64,000 nt of DNA from Tetrapyrgos nigripes (Eukaryota; Basidiomycota; Agaricomycetes; Agaricales; Campanellaceae). Within the stretch, counting starts at the first letter, position 1. Each line of letters starts with the position of its first letter. A program made the translations under genes and the position numbers. Location: assembly GCA_013368315.1 (NCBI GenBank), contig JAACJM010000130.1:1-64000 (forward strand), written 5' to 3'. Shown piece after piece: positions 22,687-32,963 of the stretch. The notes below the pieces were generated by a model that searched no databases, had not been told where the DNA came from, and saw only the letters and a list, made by a program, of their open reading frames with translations.

Positions 22687-23835
22687 ATGCAGCGTGCAAC
22701 GTGCACTAACCTTCGTGTCAGATCACCCTCAGATGCCCGGGTTATCTTCCATGCTGTTCTACTCAATGTGCTGCCCATGGTCACCCGAAGATTAGATAGC
22801 GAGGAGAGGTCTTTAATCAGCCCTGGCTCTGTTTATGTATGGGAGGAGAGAGGTCCTAACGCGGAACTGACCGGGGTGAGTCTTTCATCTCCAAATACTC
22901 TGCCGATGACTGATCCTCACATCCTGTAGGTTGGTATTGAGCGCTGGACAGATGGTCAGCAGTCCGACAGTGGATTTACCGTTTGGATGATATTGATGGT
23001 GCTCACGCAGGTATTCGATGGGGTCCTTCCAGAGTCCGAGAGGTGAGTTGTGACGCCACAGCTCCTCACTGACGTGGTCGCTGATGAGATTTCAGGGATT
23101 CTTATTCTACCATGAAAAACAAGACCACCATCATCCATTTTCCGATTCCTCCTACGATTCTTATAACTCGTATGTCTCGCACGTTCCATGCATACCACAT
23201 TCTTCTAAACGAACCTGATCTTCTTCAGCCGACATGGTGCTTCTCGGTCAATTCTTATCAAGCAAACATATACCGTCTTCGTGGATACCCCAAGAGGCAC
23301 GCGTAAATGGCACCTCAGTGAGTATTTGTCTATTCTTCCCCGATTAATGACCGCTGATCGTCTATCTACAGTCGCTTACTTCACCGAGGAATCCTTGGAC
23401 TACCTACAAACCATCGACGATCTACCCCACCTAGCCTCCCTTCCCGTACCTCATGGCAAATACAAAAGTGCCAGGTCGACGAAAGGAAGACCTGAGAGCG
23501 ACTTCAATCCAGAACAAGAAGGACAAGAATTCCAGCGCATAGAGTACATCCCCTACAGACCAAAAAGCCCCACCGCTTCAGATCGTTCGTCTCAGTCACC
23601 ACCGGAAAGAGCTACGGAGTCCATGTTGCGGAAGTGGATTGCACACGGCAAAGCAGGGCGGGTGATAACAGCAGACCCAAACTCCTTACATCAAACCTCT
23701 CCCATTACCAGTGCAACTACTCACTCTCTCGAAGGAGATCTAGCACCACTGGTATACCTGCAGACTGTTTCACCACCTCGTCGATATCCTGAAGACGAAA
23801 AGACCCTCAAGCTGTTAGCTACCAAGCCAATGTAA
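22687..23835 (+). CDS. WOPR-domain transcription regulator (Gti1/Pac2 family)
   Basis: Six exons (22687-22875, 22930-22954, 23011-23042, 23096-23169, 23229-23317, 23372-23835) give 290 aa. The first WOPR box contains ARVIFHAVLLNVLPMVTRRL and GSVYVWEERGPNAE, then VGIERWTDG, IRWGPSRVREGFLFYHE. The second box reads LIKQTYTVFVDTPRGTRKWHL and AYFTEESLDYLQTIDDLP. WOPR proteins (Wor1, Ryp1, Gti1, Pac2) bind DNA and switch morphology, development or nutrient responses. The small exons are forced by these conserved motifs. The C-terminal 130 residues are Ser/Pro-rich and unconserved, as usual. The protein is short for the family. Confidence 0.9.
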
Positions 23836-24921
23836 CGTAGGAGAGGAGCTAGGCAAGGATTGTTTTGGAGAGATGGATATTACACATGCTTTTTTCACTG
23901 TTTTTTTCTTCCAGCTTCGGTCGCCCATCGACTCACTTGCTTGTTGTATGCCATCAGATGCGTTTTGCTAAAAATTATTTGGATGGACTCTCTCACTAAT
24001 ACATGACCGTCACTACCCCCATACCATATGTACTTTTCGTATTCTTTTGTTGTATCAATAAGTAACGTTGTGCTCAACATGATTGATGGCGGCGCGCTCT
24101 TTTTTGTCAGATTTCAAACTTCAAGACACCGAGGTCGGAGGTCCTAGATACCGGAATTACCGGGGACTGGAGATCGCATGGCTCAAGCTTTTGTTTGACG
24201 TTTTCTCTCATTTATCGGGGACTTCTGAATGACGCCCAAACCTTTTCGTTCTTGGCCGGCCTTTCAACTAATGCACAAGGCTTAGAACGACGCTAGAGTG
24301 TTCCTACTGATCTGTGAGCCCTCCAACTGGGACCTGCTCTTTCTGGTCAAGGTCCTTCTTTCACGGATTCCATGAAAGAGGTGAAACAGCCGCAGTCCAG
24401 ATTACTCAACAACCCAAGCAGGTTATAGTAAAGATATACAATCAAGATCCCGCGAAGGGCGCAAAGCGTAGATCACTACTAATCTGGCTGTCGGAGTTTG
24501 ACCAATTGCATCCAGGACATCTGAAAAGAAGAGGAAAAAAAAAAAACATAAGCCCAGTTTGGGAAGTCGTTATGGGAACTTGTGGTTATATTTATTCGCC
24601 CGGGAAAACTGGCTGGCTAACGTAGCCGTGAAGCGGGTCACCAGAACATAATATCTCATGTTCCAATAAACGTAGTATGAAACACCTCTGTGGCGTACAA
24701 CAGCCTAAGACCCAGTTGATATCTGATGCAGCGAGGAGCAAAGTATTCAGCCACATCGCTACCCAGGGAGAAACTGGCCAAAAAGTCGCAGATGATACGA
24801 TACTATCCATTATGCGTCCATGCTAATTAAGGGTAACAAATGTAAGCCTCATTTGTGGATATGGTAGTCTTACAAAAATGCCTGCCAGCCAGCAATCCTC
24901 CCAACTGAGCACGGCACCCGT
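23836..24921. other. Intergenic, no gene
   Basis: This is a 3'-3' space between the WOPR gene and the Vps3844 gene. An A-run lies near 24535-24546. The open frame at 24314-24625 has no motif. Nothing else is seen. Confidence 0.45.
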
Positions 24922-26089
24922 CTAATCCTTCTTCGCGGTAACGACAGTTCCCAGCAGGGTGGGCGGAAGCATCTGTTCGCCGATACCGTACAACAACGAA
25001 ACGGAGCCGACGGCCAATAAAATCATCACGATACCAATGCCAACGAACAGAACAAATGGACTGAGAGGCAAAGGAATGACGTTAAACGGTTATTATGAAC
25101 GACAGCGGCAACAAATCTCTTACCCGCTGACATCCTTCTTTTCGCAGCTTTCACCGGCCCAGTGAGTAGTTTTCACCTTGTTGCCCTCTCCCGTCTTGGT
25201 AGCTGAGCAGGCGCATATGAAACAGGTCTTTCCTGCTTTCGAAGCCTCAACGCATTGACCCCTGCCTGAACAGCTAGATGTCGTGTTGCTGCAGGCATCA
25301 GAGCTCGTGAAGCAAGTGGAAATAGAGCCAATAGGCTGCTGCGGTGGCGCACTGGACGGCAAAGGAACTTGGGACTGGAGAGAGCCGTCCTGGCGTTTGG
25401 AGTAAGATGACGAGTAGGTAAGGACAGCAAGCTGAAGGCTTCCTGCATCAGAAATCACTTCCTGAAGGAATTCACGCGTGGCTCGGGTTGCTTGAAGGTA
25501 TTCATGGCTGTCATGGCCATACTCCTGGCGTAAAGCGCGGAGACCGGAAAAATCTGCAGCTGCAAATACAGGTTCATTCGATCCCTTCAAGAACGATTGG
25601 AGAGAGGCGATTTCCGAGGGATGCCAGCTTGACAGGTCTGATTCATACAGGGAAGAATAGACGTGCCTAGCGCGGTGAAGGAATGTTGATAACACTGATG
25701 AGAGGGAGTCCACCAGAGTTGAAGATGGTGTAGAAAGCTTGAAAGAAGGGTTCCATGCTGCGGGTAAGACGCCTGGTTTGAAAAGTTAGGGACATATCGT
25801 GTAAAGTTGGAATCATGAACGCACGTCTAGCATCAAAGTCTTCCAGAGTAAGGACTAGAGCACTTTTCTGACCCTGAGCGACAAAGTTTGTCTGGTCAAA
25901 TGAAGGCCTAATTGCGTCCGGCACAGACTCGAACATTTCCAGCCCAACATGATGTGAAATAACAGCACTTGCATCATTCACGTCCAGGATTTGACGAAGG
26001 TTGCTTGGTTGTGGGTTGAGATACACATTTATGGCCCTGGATAGCTGCAATGTCGACAGCAGGACACCCAGCGAGAAGAGCTTGTGCAT
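24922..26089 (-). CDS. Vacuolar sorting protein Vps3844-like (DUF3844)
   Basis: Three exons (25825-26089, 25124-25772, 24922-25060) give 350 aa. There is a signal peptide (HKLFSLGVLLSTLQLSRA). The luminal domain ends in the diagnostic Cys-rich DUF3844 stretch (CFTSSDACSNTTSSCSGRG, then CFICACSAT, then HWAGESCEKKDVSG). A single C-terminal membrane helix follows (FVLFVGIGIVMILLAVGSVSLLYG) and a short cytosolic tail ending KKD. The family is an ER/Golgi membrane protein implicated in vacuolar sorting. The last exon is supported by the continuous membrane segment. The first in-frame ATG (26089) opens directly onto the signal peptide. Confidence 0.9.
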
Positions 26090-26203
26090 GATGTGGTCGG
26101 GCAAGAGGAGGGTCGGTGCTGTTTGTACGTGTTTGAATCGAGAGGTGTCGAGATTACCAAATTAATCATCTGTCGTCTTTCTAGAACTCTCACCAGGAGC
26201 ACC
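26090..26203. promoter_or_regulatory. Compact divergent promoter, Vps3844/F-box
   Basis: Only 114 bp separate the two start codons, so both promoters must overlap. No obvious TATA box is seen. Confidence 0.45.
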
Positions 26204-27693
26204 ATGCTCGTCGTCCAAAGACTTGCGCAACAGCTCCTCTCTTACTTGCTTGCTCTGCGCAAATTTGCTCAGAATATTGCCCCTACCTTCTCTGTGTATC
26301 GGTAAACGCTCTCCAAGCCTCCACGCCACTTTCTGATGCTTTGGACAGCTTCCTTGCAGATCTTCATCGGCCAAGGGTGAAGAGTCGTTTAATGGTTTCA
26401 GATCTACCAGATGAAATCCTCTACGAGATATTCCAATTCGCAACGTACATTCCCGAGTCAGAAAGTATCGTGCCACTCGATCCTTTCCTTCCGAAACGCG
26501 TCAGTGCCAACGTAATGGGACCCAATACACCCACAGCGGTCAACCGTACCAAGTGTACCCTTGTTCTTGTCTGCAGTGCTTGGAGGAGGATCAGTATGCA
26601 GCTCATGTACCGGCACATATATATCCGAAGCCCACAGAGAGCGGAACTGTTGTTGCAACTTTTGCGACGTGACTCAGATGTGCCACCATTCAACACGTCA
26701 GAGTATGGTCGATTTACGCGTCATATTGAAGTTTTCACGCACGCACGGGGATCTAACAACATTCATTTCTTCCAGACCGTCTTCAGAATATTTCAATGTT
26801 GTCCAAACGTGCGGATGCTCAGCGGTACATGGAGCGATCCCTTGCCAAACGCATTTTGTGAAGCTGTCAGTCAACTGTATGGATCTTCTCTGGAAGGACT
26901 GTATTGGGATGGAGGGGGGGGACCATTCATGCCTACGTCTTGGGGAGGACCATTCGTGCCTACATCTTTCTTCGCGTCTTTCCGCACCCTGAGGGCACTT
27001 GCTATACACAAGGCCGACCTCAGGAATTTGCCGCTTGATAGACACACACTTCCCCTTCTCCAGGTCCTCATTCTCACTCACTCAGCGGAAAATCTTAGAT
27101 TGGCTTCATTGCTCGATTTGCCCATGCTACGTGATCTGGTCTACATGTCGGACGCGATGTCGGCGTATGCCTCCCAAGATGTTTTCAGGGACTTCCTTTC
27201 CGTACATGGCCCTTCTCTCCGATCTATCGACTGTGTACCTTTACCTTTGGACAATCCACATTTCACACCACTTCACAAACCCACGGAAGCATTCCTCAAT
27301 CCACAACACTGTCCAAATTTGGACACCTTCACCTTCGATGCTCGGTCACTGCCGTTTAACCTCCCGCCAAATTGTCCTGTGCGCGTCATTGGCTTGCGAG
27401 GTATACAAGCTGGTGATTTATACCCCAATAAGACGAGTAATGGTGCAAGTCATCTCAAAGCCTTCGTCGGTGACGCGTGCCCGTATTTGGAAACTGTGAG
27501 AGCAGTTGAGTTTTTGGTGGAATCGGACTCGGACAGTTTTATCAAGGACATCTTTATTTGGTGGACGGAGAAGTTTGAGCGTCGTGGGGTGGACTTTCAG
27601 GATGCAGAGGGTGTTGTATGGTCGTACCCAGACGATGACGATGACGTTGATGATGTCGCCGAAGAGATAAAGCTCGTTGCAGTTGGAGTCTAG
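26204..27693 (+). CDS. F-box protein
   Basis: Two exons (26204-26301, 26349-27693) give 480 aa. The F-box core is LPDEILYEIFQFAT, then CTLVLVCSAWRRISMQLMYRHIYI (about residues 52-125). The body has loose Leu-rich repeats and an acidic patch near the C-terminus (DDDDDVDDVAEE). A small in-frame duplication gives GGPFMPTSWGGPFVPTSF (around 26920-26965). The upstream exon is joined in phase but is not needed for the F-box; an alternative start is the ATG at 26392. It probably recruits an unknown substrate to an SCF ligase. Confidence 0.75.
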
Positions 27694-29103
27694 CGTTTGT
27701 ACTTACTTGCAAAGTACTGAGGAAGCCGTCTTCATGAGGCTTGTTATCTCTGAGTGCTATATCCCTGTGTCAACTAGTTCTACACAATTTTAATGCTTTC
27801 GTTGGCCAAGCGGTCAACCATTACGTCACTTCTTCAACTTTTCAAGTCTGTTCCTACTTCTCAGTTTCAACTTCGGACGCAGCTCAGAACTGCGGCACAT
27901 CTCTCAGGCAAATTTTGACCTAGGGGAAGAATTTCACTTCATATGCAAGCACCCTCATTCAGACTTTAGCCTAAGCTAAAGAAAATCTGCGGAGCGCAGT
28001 ACGTAGTGTCACCCGGGGCTCTCATTTCTCAAGTTCTGACTCCTGAGCTCTGCCGTGGTGAGCTGCTTGGCTTCGACCAGGGGTCACCGTTAAGCACTTC
28101 AAGAGATGAGATAATAGGAAATTACAGGAATATCCAAGTTGAAGCTGTGCCATAATTCATTGGTAAGGAATGTCGATCCCAAAATGGTACAATCTCTATA
28201 GGTTGAAGTATCACTATCTCGATTCTTTGGCTCTGGTTCCTTTGTTGACACTAATATGTCATAACCGGTGGAAACTGACCTCTCTTGGGAAATGCAACAG
28301 TAAGCCCTGGGATAGCCCTGGGCCTTGAACCACTAAACGGTAGCGTCTATTCTTCCCTTCCATCGAAGTTGATTAACAGCTTTGATATGTAGAGATTCTC
28401 TCGGACGTGCGGCGCCACGACCCCGTCTACACCACTAGCAGCGTGAATACTGCTAGTGGTGCGATTTTGGTGAGGCGATGAAGAGTTATTCGAGTCATTC
28501 AGCTGAGGTTAGATCCCATATGGATGAATGAATGATGGTATCAGCCTGGGTTCAACACCCTCTCTTTCAAACGTCTCTTCATTGGCTGTGACTCATGTTT
28601 TTTTTTCGTTTCTGACTCGACAAAGGTACCTGCTGAGTGCTATGTGACTCGAAAGTGCTATCGGGTTACCATCTGACCTCCGTTTCTGAACACGAGGAAC
28701 GCATAGCACTCCCCGTCTGTCTAACCGTAGTAACACGACGCGCGTCCGTATATACCGGTCTTTGACCGGTATGAGATGTTTACCAGTCATATTTTCCGGT
28801 CTTACTCAGCCTGGAAATATCGTGTTTTCAAGTATCCTAGCTGCGGTTTGGCCTTGCAGCTGGTCTAAAGGGCGCGAGTGTGGTCAGCCGCCGACTGTGC
28901 TCCGCATTGAAGACTACGGTGTATATCGGACTTTTCGCCAATCCACGCGCCATAATTCCGTTCTCCCGGGGAAGTCGTAAGTAGCTGGAATTGACTCTTA
29001 TTCAGTTGACGCGTCCAACTTGAAGTCAGCTGAAGTCTATAAAAGCTTCATACCTCAACGCGCTAATCCTGTGCCTTCTAGTTTTCCTGCAGCGACCTGA
29101 GTC
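27694..29103. other. Intergenic with hairpins and TATA box
   Basis: No gene. A perfect 12-bp inverted repeat lies at 28430-28461. A TACCGGTC/GACCGGTA inverted pair lies near 28755-28773. TATAAAA at 29038-29044, 60 bp before the next ATG, is the likely core promoter of the arrestin-like gene. Confidence 0.45.
28430..28461. repeat. Perfect 12-bp hairpin
   Basis: CACCACTAGCAG, an 8-nt loop, then CTGCTAGTGGTG. It is intergenic. The role is unknown; it could be a short palindromic footprint or a protein site. Confidence 0.5.
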
Positions 29104-30717
29104 ATGATTATGACAAGTCAACCTGGATATCATTCAAGTCCTTCTCCCCCATCTTACGCCGATGCATTCCCCGTTCCCGACTACACCACTGATCCAGCAC
29201 AGAATGAACAACGGATTGAATATCGCCATCGTCCTCGGGATCTCAGCTCTCTTCCTTCTGGCATATATGTTCAAAAACACGCAGATGTTACCGTTGTGCT
29301 CAACAACCAAGAAGACGGGGTTAGTGTACCTGTCTACGGGCGACGAGTACCCGCAAATGGTACGCTCTTGTTTGATGATTCGGAGAGTATTACAGAAGTT
29401 ACTGTCCAAGTGCGTGCTGGTCATTTTCTTCCTTGGATCTAGGAATGACATTTTGTATTTAGATCAAAGGACGCGTAGAATTTCTCTCCATCGCACAGGG
29501 CTTTTCGACTACGGATATTACAGACGATCCCATTACCCTCTTCAATTCTACCGCCACTCCTGATATTTCTGCTTCGTCGTGTCCAAATTCACTCTCCTTC
29601 TCCTGTGTCTTCCCTCGAACTGTTCGATACGGAGATAAGGACTATCCCATTCCGCCATCACATTACATTCTTCTGCCTGGAGAAACAAACATCGAATATG
29701 CTAGATGTGCATATTCCTTGGTTTTCAATATATACAGAATACGATCCCGTCGTGCGGCATTCCTCGGACGAAGCAGAAGGTAATGTTGTCAAATAATCAT
29801 TCATTTCACCTGGTACTTACTCACTACTTATTCTGACTTTCCAGACATTTGGAACTCGACATCGAATACCGTCCCCGAAGCCGTCCTCCTCGACCCATCA
29901 TCTTTGATCGTTCGTTATTTGCTACAATAAAATCATGTCCAGAAGAATGGCAACAATTCACCTATGTCATTTTCCCTAAACCCGGAACGAATCTAGATCC
30001 ATTATCGTGCCAGGTGTGTTGTTTATTATCTCAATACAGCTTTGAAGTCTAAGAAGACGTCGTCGTCACTTTGAACGCGATGTCACATCATAGTTATTTC
30101 TGCCCTCGGTTGGAATATACGGGATCATGGACACTATTCCATTTCACATTCAGGTCACTGGTACCCGCTCCACCTTATCGAAACTGGTGCCAAATCAATC
30201 AGCTGTCGCGTATTCGAATAGCCATAGTGGCAGCAGCAACACTTCTTCGGAAATTTCTCCCCGAGCGCTCTTCGAGACCCTTCCAATCCGTATGACTCTA
30301 CTCAGACAAATTGTCCTGGAAATTAACGGCAGTAGGATAGCGAAACAATTTCCTCTCGGTGACAGTAAACTTGTGGCTATCCCTCCGCCCGCTCCGCCTC
30401 CACCGACAGGATCAAGGACTTCACGTTCCGCCAATGGCTATCAGGAAAATTTGAACTGGGAAGGAGAGATAAGAGTCGAGCTCGAAGAGGTTTGTCCAAG
30501 TTTCAATGCTGGGATGGTTTCTGTCATTGTGAGTGCGACTTGCCACTTTTTGGAATCATCGCGTACATTACCGGTGGCTGACTTCCTCTGCCTGCAGGAT
30601 TTTGTCACTTTGCAAATCGTAAAGACGAATCAGTCGTTGTATCTTCCGCTGCGATATGGGCATCCTGTTCGTTTAGTGACGGATACGTGGTCGGATACTG
30701 CAGATACCTATGCATAG
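29104..30717 (+). CDS. Arrestin-like N-terminal domain protein
   Basis: Five exons (29104-29409, 29463-29779, 29845-30013, 30094-30528, 30598-30717) give 448 aa. After a Pro/Ser-rich start it shows an arrestin beta-sandwich pattern: VTVVLNNQEDGVSVPVYGR, ITEVTVQIKGRVEFLS, YPIPPSHYILLPGETNIEY, then a second lobe (LFLPSVGIYGIMDTIPFHIQVTG, MTLLRQIVLEINGSRIA). Fungal arrestin-like proteins often adapt membrane proteins to ubiquitin ligases or sense pH. No PY motif was noticed in the predicted protein, so the ubiquitin-adaptor role is open. The GTGAGT and CAG splice sites are all canonical. Confidence 0.8.
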
Positions 30718-31570
30718 ACCGAGACTGTTTCTGAGGATCTCGATTGACAGCTGTATACACTTGGACTGGTACCTCAATTTCCTCCACACGCCTTCACACC
30801 TTTCTATACACAATTTCCGAGGCCGGTCTAATCAACACGGCCAGTAAACATAGATTGAATCATTCTCTCACTCCTGAGCGCCAACCTCACGCTCCCGTTG
30901 TTCTAGACCGTTACCATTCTACTTATCTTAAAGCTTAGAAAAGCTTTCAGTCACTGGCAAGATGATTCTGCCTAATGTGTATAGCTACATTATTGATTCT
31001 TACCACCAGCACAGTGGCACGGAGACGCATTCTCCGTTGTGTTGTAATTGTGCAGAACTAGTGCCTCAAGGTCTCAAGACAGTGTGTCAAGATGTAGATC
31101 AAACCTCGACTCCCTGCAAGCTAGCAACAGAGTCAATACTTGTCCACGAACACCAACCCCCCACCCCACGGTCTCAATAGCTTTCTGTCAACAGCCTGTG
31201 GATCCAACGAACTGGAGAAAGACTCGGAGTGTCTGCAACATCACTATTGTCCATCGCAAACGCAAGCTGTCTCCTCAAGACATCTGCCAACGACAAAACG
31301 TTTTCGCCGTCGAAACCTTGACGGACCCAGACACAAGCCAAACACCTTTTCAGAAAACGAACAGTTTTCGTACGATAAGAAATGACGTCATTCAAAGGGC
31401 TCTACACCCCTTCATGTCAGCCCACGCACACCACCACAGATGTACAGACGGGAGAAGCAAGCAAGTGATGTCTAATACACAATACGTCTATGCAATTGTC
31501 AAATCTCGAGTAGATCTAAGGACGAAGCATCAAAGAAATAGATAGGTCAATACAGATGCCATTCAACGCG
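30718..31570. other. Intergenic, no gene
   Basis: Convergent 3' space between the arrestin-like gene and the carrier. Open frames on both strands (31048-31545 plus, 31174-31395 minus) have no family resemblance and overlap each other. Confidence 0.4.
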
Positions 31571-32817
31571 TTAGAACGAGTTTAAGAACCGATTGGCCAT
31601 TTCAAAGCCAAGGAACGTCGCCCCATTAGCAAAGGGAGATCTGCAAAAATTGTCGTAAATAAATTGTCTGTGAAAAGGGTAAGCAACGGTAGGTACACAC
31701 CGGATAAGAGTAGGCCCTAGCCCACGAGTAAATGCCGTGATGCCTTCCGTCCTCCAGACCTGACGAACGCAATCAATCGAGGTAGCGTATTTACGACCCG
31801 TCGCAGTTGTGAAACCATCAGTCTGCATCCGGGATTTGATCATGTCGATGGGGTATATTACCGCCCAGAGCTATGTATATGCACGAAATGAGAAAAGAAC
31901 AGGTAGCAAAGATGACCAGGGTGTCCGACTCACCGCATAACCAGCAGCAGCACCGTACAATACGGCATTTAAGGGGTTGATTTGGTCTCGTGAAATGCCC
32001 TTGGTAGTCATCTCTCGTTGGACCAGCTTCTCGTAAGCCAAGAAGTAGACACCATAACCCGTGGCTTCACGCAAAAAACGTGACACCCTGGCCTTTAAAG
32101 ATCCCAGCAATGCCATGTGCGGTGTAAATCTTCTTGATGGCGTCGAAAGGTCCTGCGTATGGGTAGTTTTTGACTTGTTGTGTTTGTAATCCTATTGGGG
32201 TGATCAGTGTTGAGAAGGGAATAAACGAGGGACGTGACGTACGGATACGAATATGTTCTACTGGCCCAGAGACAAATCCGTTTGCTAGTCCAGCCAAGAC
32301 TCCAGATATGAAGAGCTGGTCACCACTCAAATTACGCCCTCCAGGACCACCAACTCCATTGAGGGCATTACGTTCGGCATAAAAACGTTTCATATACTCG
32401 ATGACTCCGAATTGGATGGACACACAGACACCAATACCCAAAAGAGGTGTTAATGTTCCCTATACACAAGTAAGACCCAAATTCCACGTGTCAATTCATG
32501 AGGCATACAACATACCTTGTAGAACGCCAAAGGACCCTCGTTTTTCAATATCCCGCCCGCACAATGCATCATGCCAGAATATGTTCCTTTAGGAGAGGTT
32601 TGCATTCGCTTTATAACATCTTGACGGGTAAATTTTTCGTACGAGAATGCTACTGAGATGTTAAGAAATTCTGACTCACCACCTTGACGATATCGAAAGG
32701 CTGGCCCACCAGCACCTACAGAACGCGTGAAACATTGTGGAATTAGACAACGTAGGGAAATACCTGAGCAATTCCGCCTGCAGTCCCAGCGGTGAGGTCC
32801 TTGATCGTCTTCGACAT
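31571..32817 (-). pseudogene. Mitochondrial carrier, YMC1-type, with a one-base frameshift
   Basis: Seven exons (32764-32817, 32680-32715, 32516-32608, 32243-32459, 31934-32191, 31701-31870, 31571-31640) carry three mitochondrial-carrier repeats. Visible are MSKTIKDLTAGTAGGIAQ, VGQPFDIVKVRMQTS, EHIRIRLQTQ and YPIDMIKSRMQTD. The best match is the fungal YMC1-like branch (yeast Ymc1 is linked to amino-acid/glycine transport into mitochondria). Exon 5 holds one base too many: TTTTTT (A6 at 32073-32078 on the plus strand) where GVTFLREATGYG needs TTTTT. Without it every exon is in phase. Either the allele is a young pseudogene or the base is a homopolymer sequencing error; every other part looks maintained. 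Confidence 0.8.
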
Positions 32818-32963
32818 GTCTGCTGGCAAACAGGCACTGATGGTTGGTGAGAGAGAAGGGCAATAATCGCTCAAGCGAGTCGACCCATGAAAAAAACTAG
32901 AAATTGTGATTATGTAACACGATAACAGTACAAGATAAGATAAGAAAGTTCTTTCCACCAGCG
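32818..32963. promoter_or_regulatory. Divergent promoter, carrier/C2H2 gene
   Basis: 146 bp lie between the two start codons. GATAACAG and AGATAAGATAAG (about 32920-32943) give several GATA motifs. Their use as GATA-factor sites is inference. Confidence 0.35.

Noticed and set aside
28540..28575. tRNA-like B-box (GGGTTCAACACC)
   Set aside because: No A-box or cloverleaf can be drawn around it.
32068..32084. Programmed frameshifting in the carrier
   Set aside because: No slippery heptamer or downstream structure is apparent, and a one-base homopolymer error or mutation explains it more simply.
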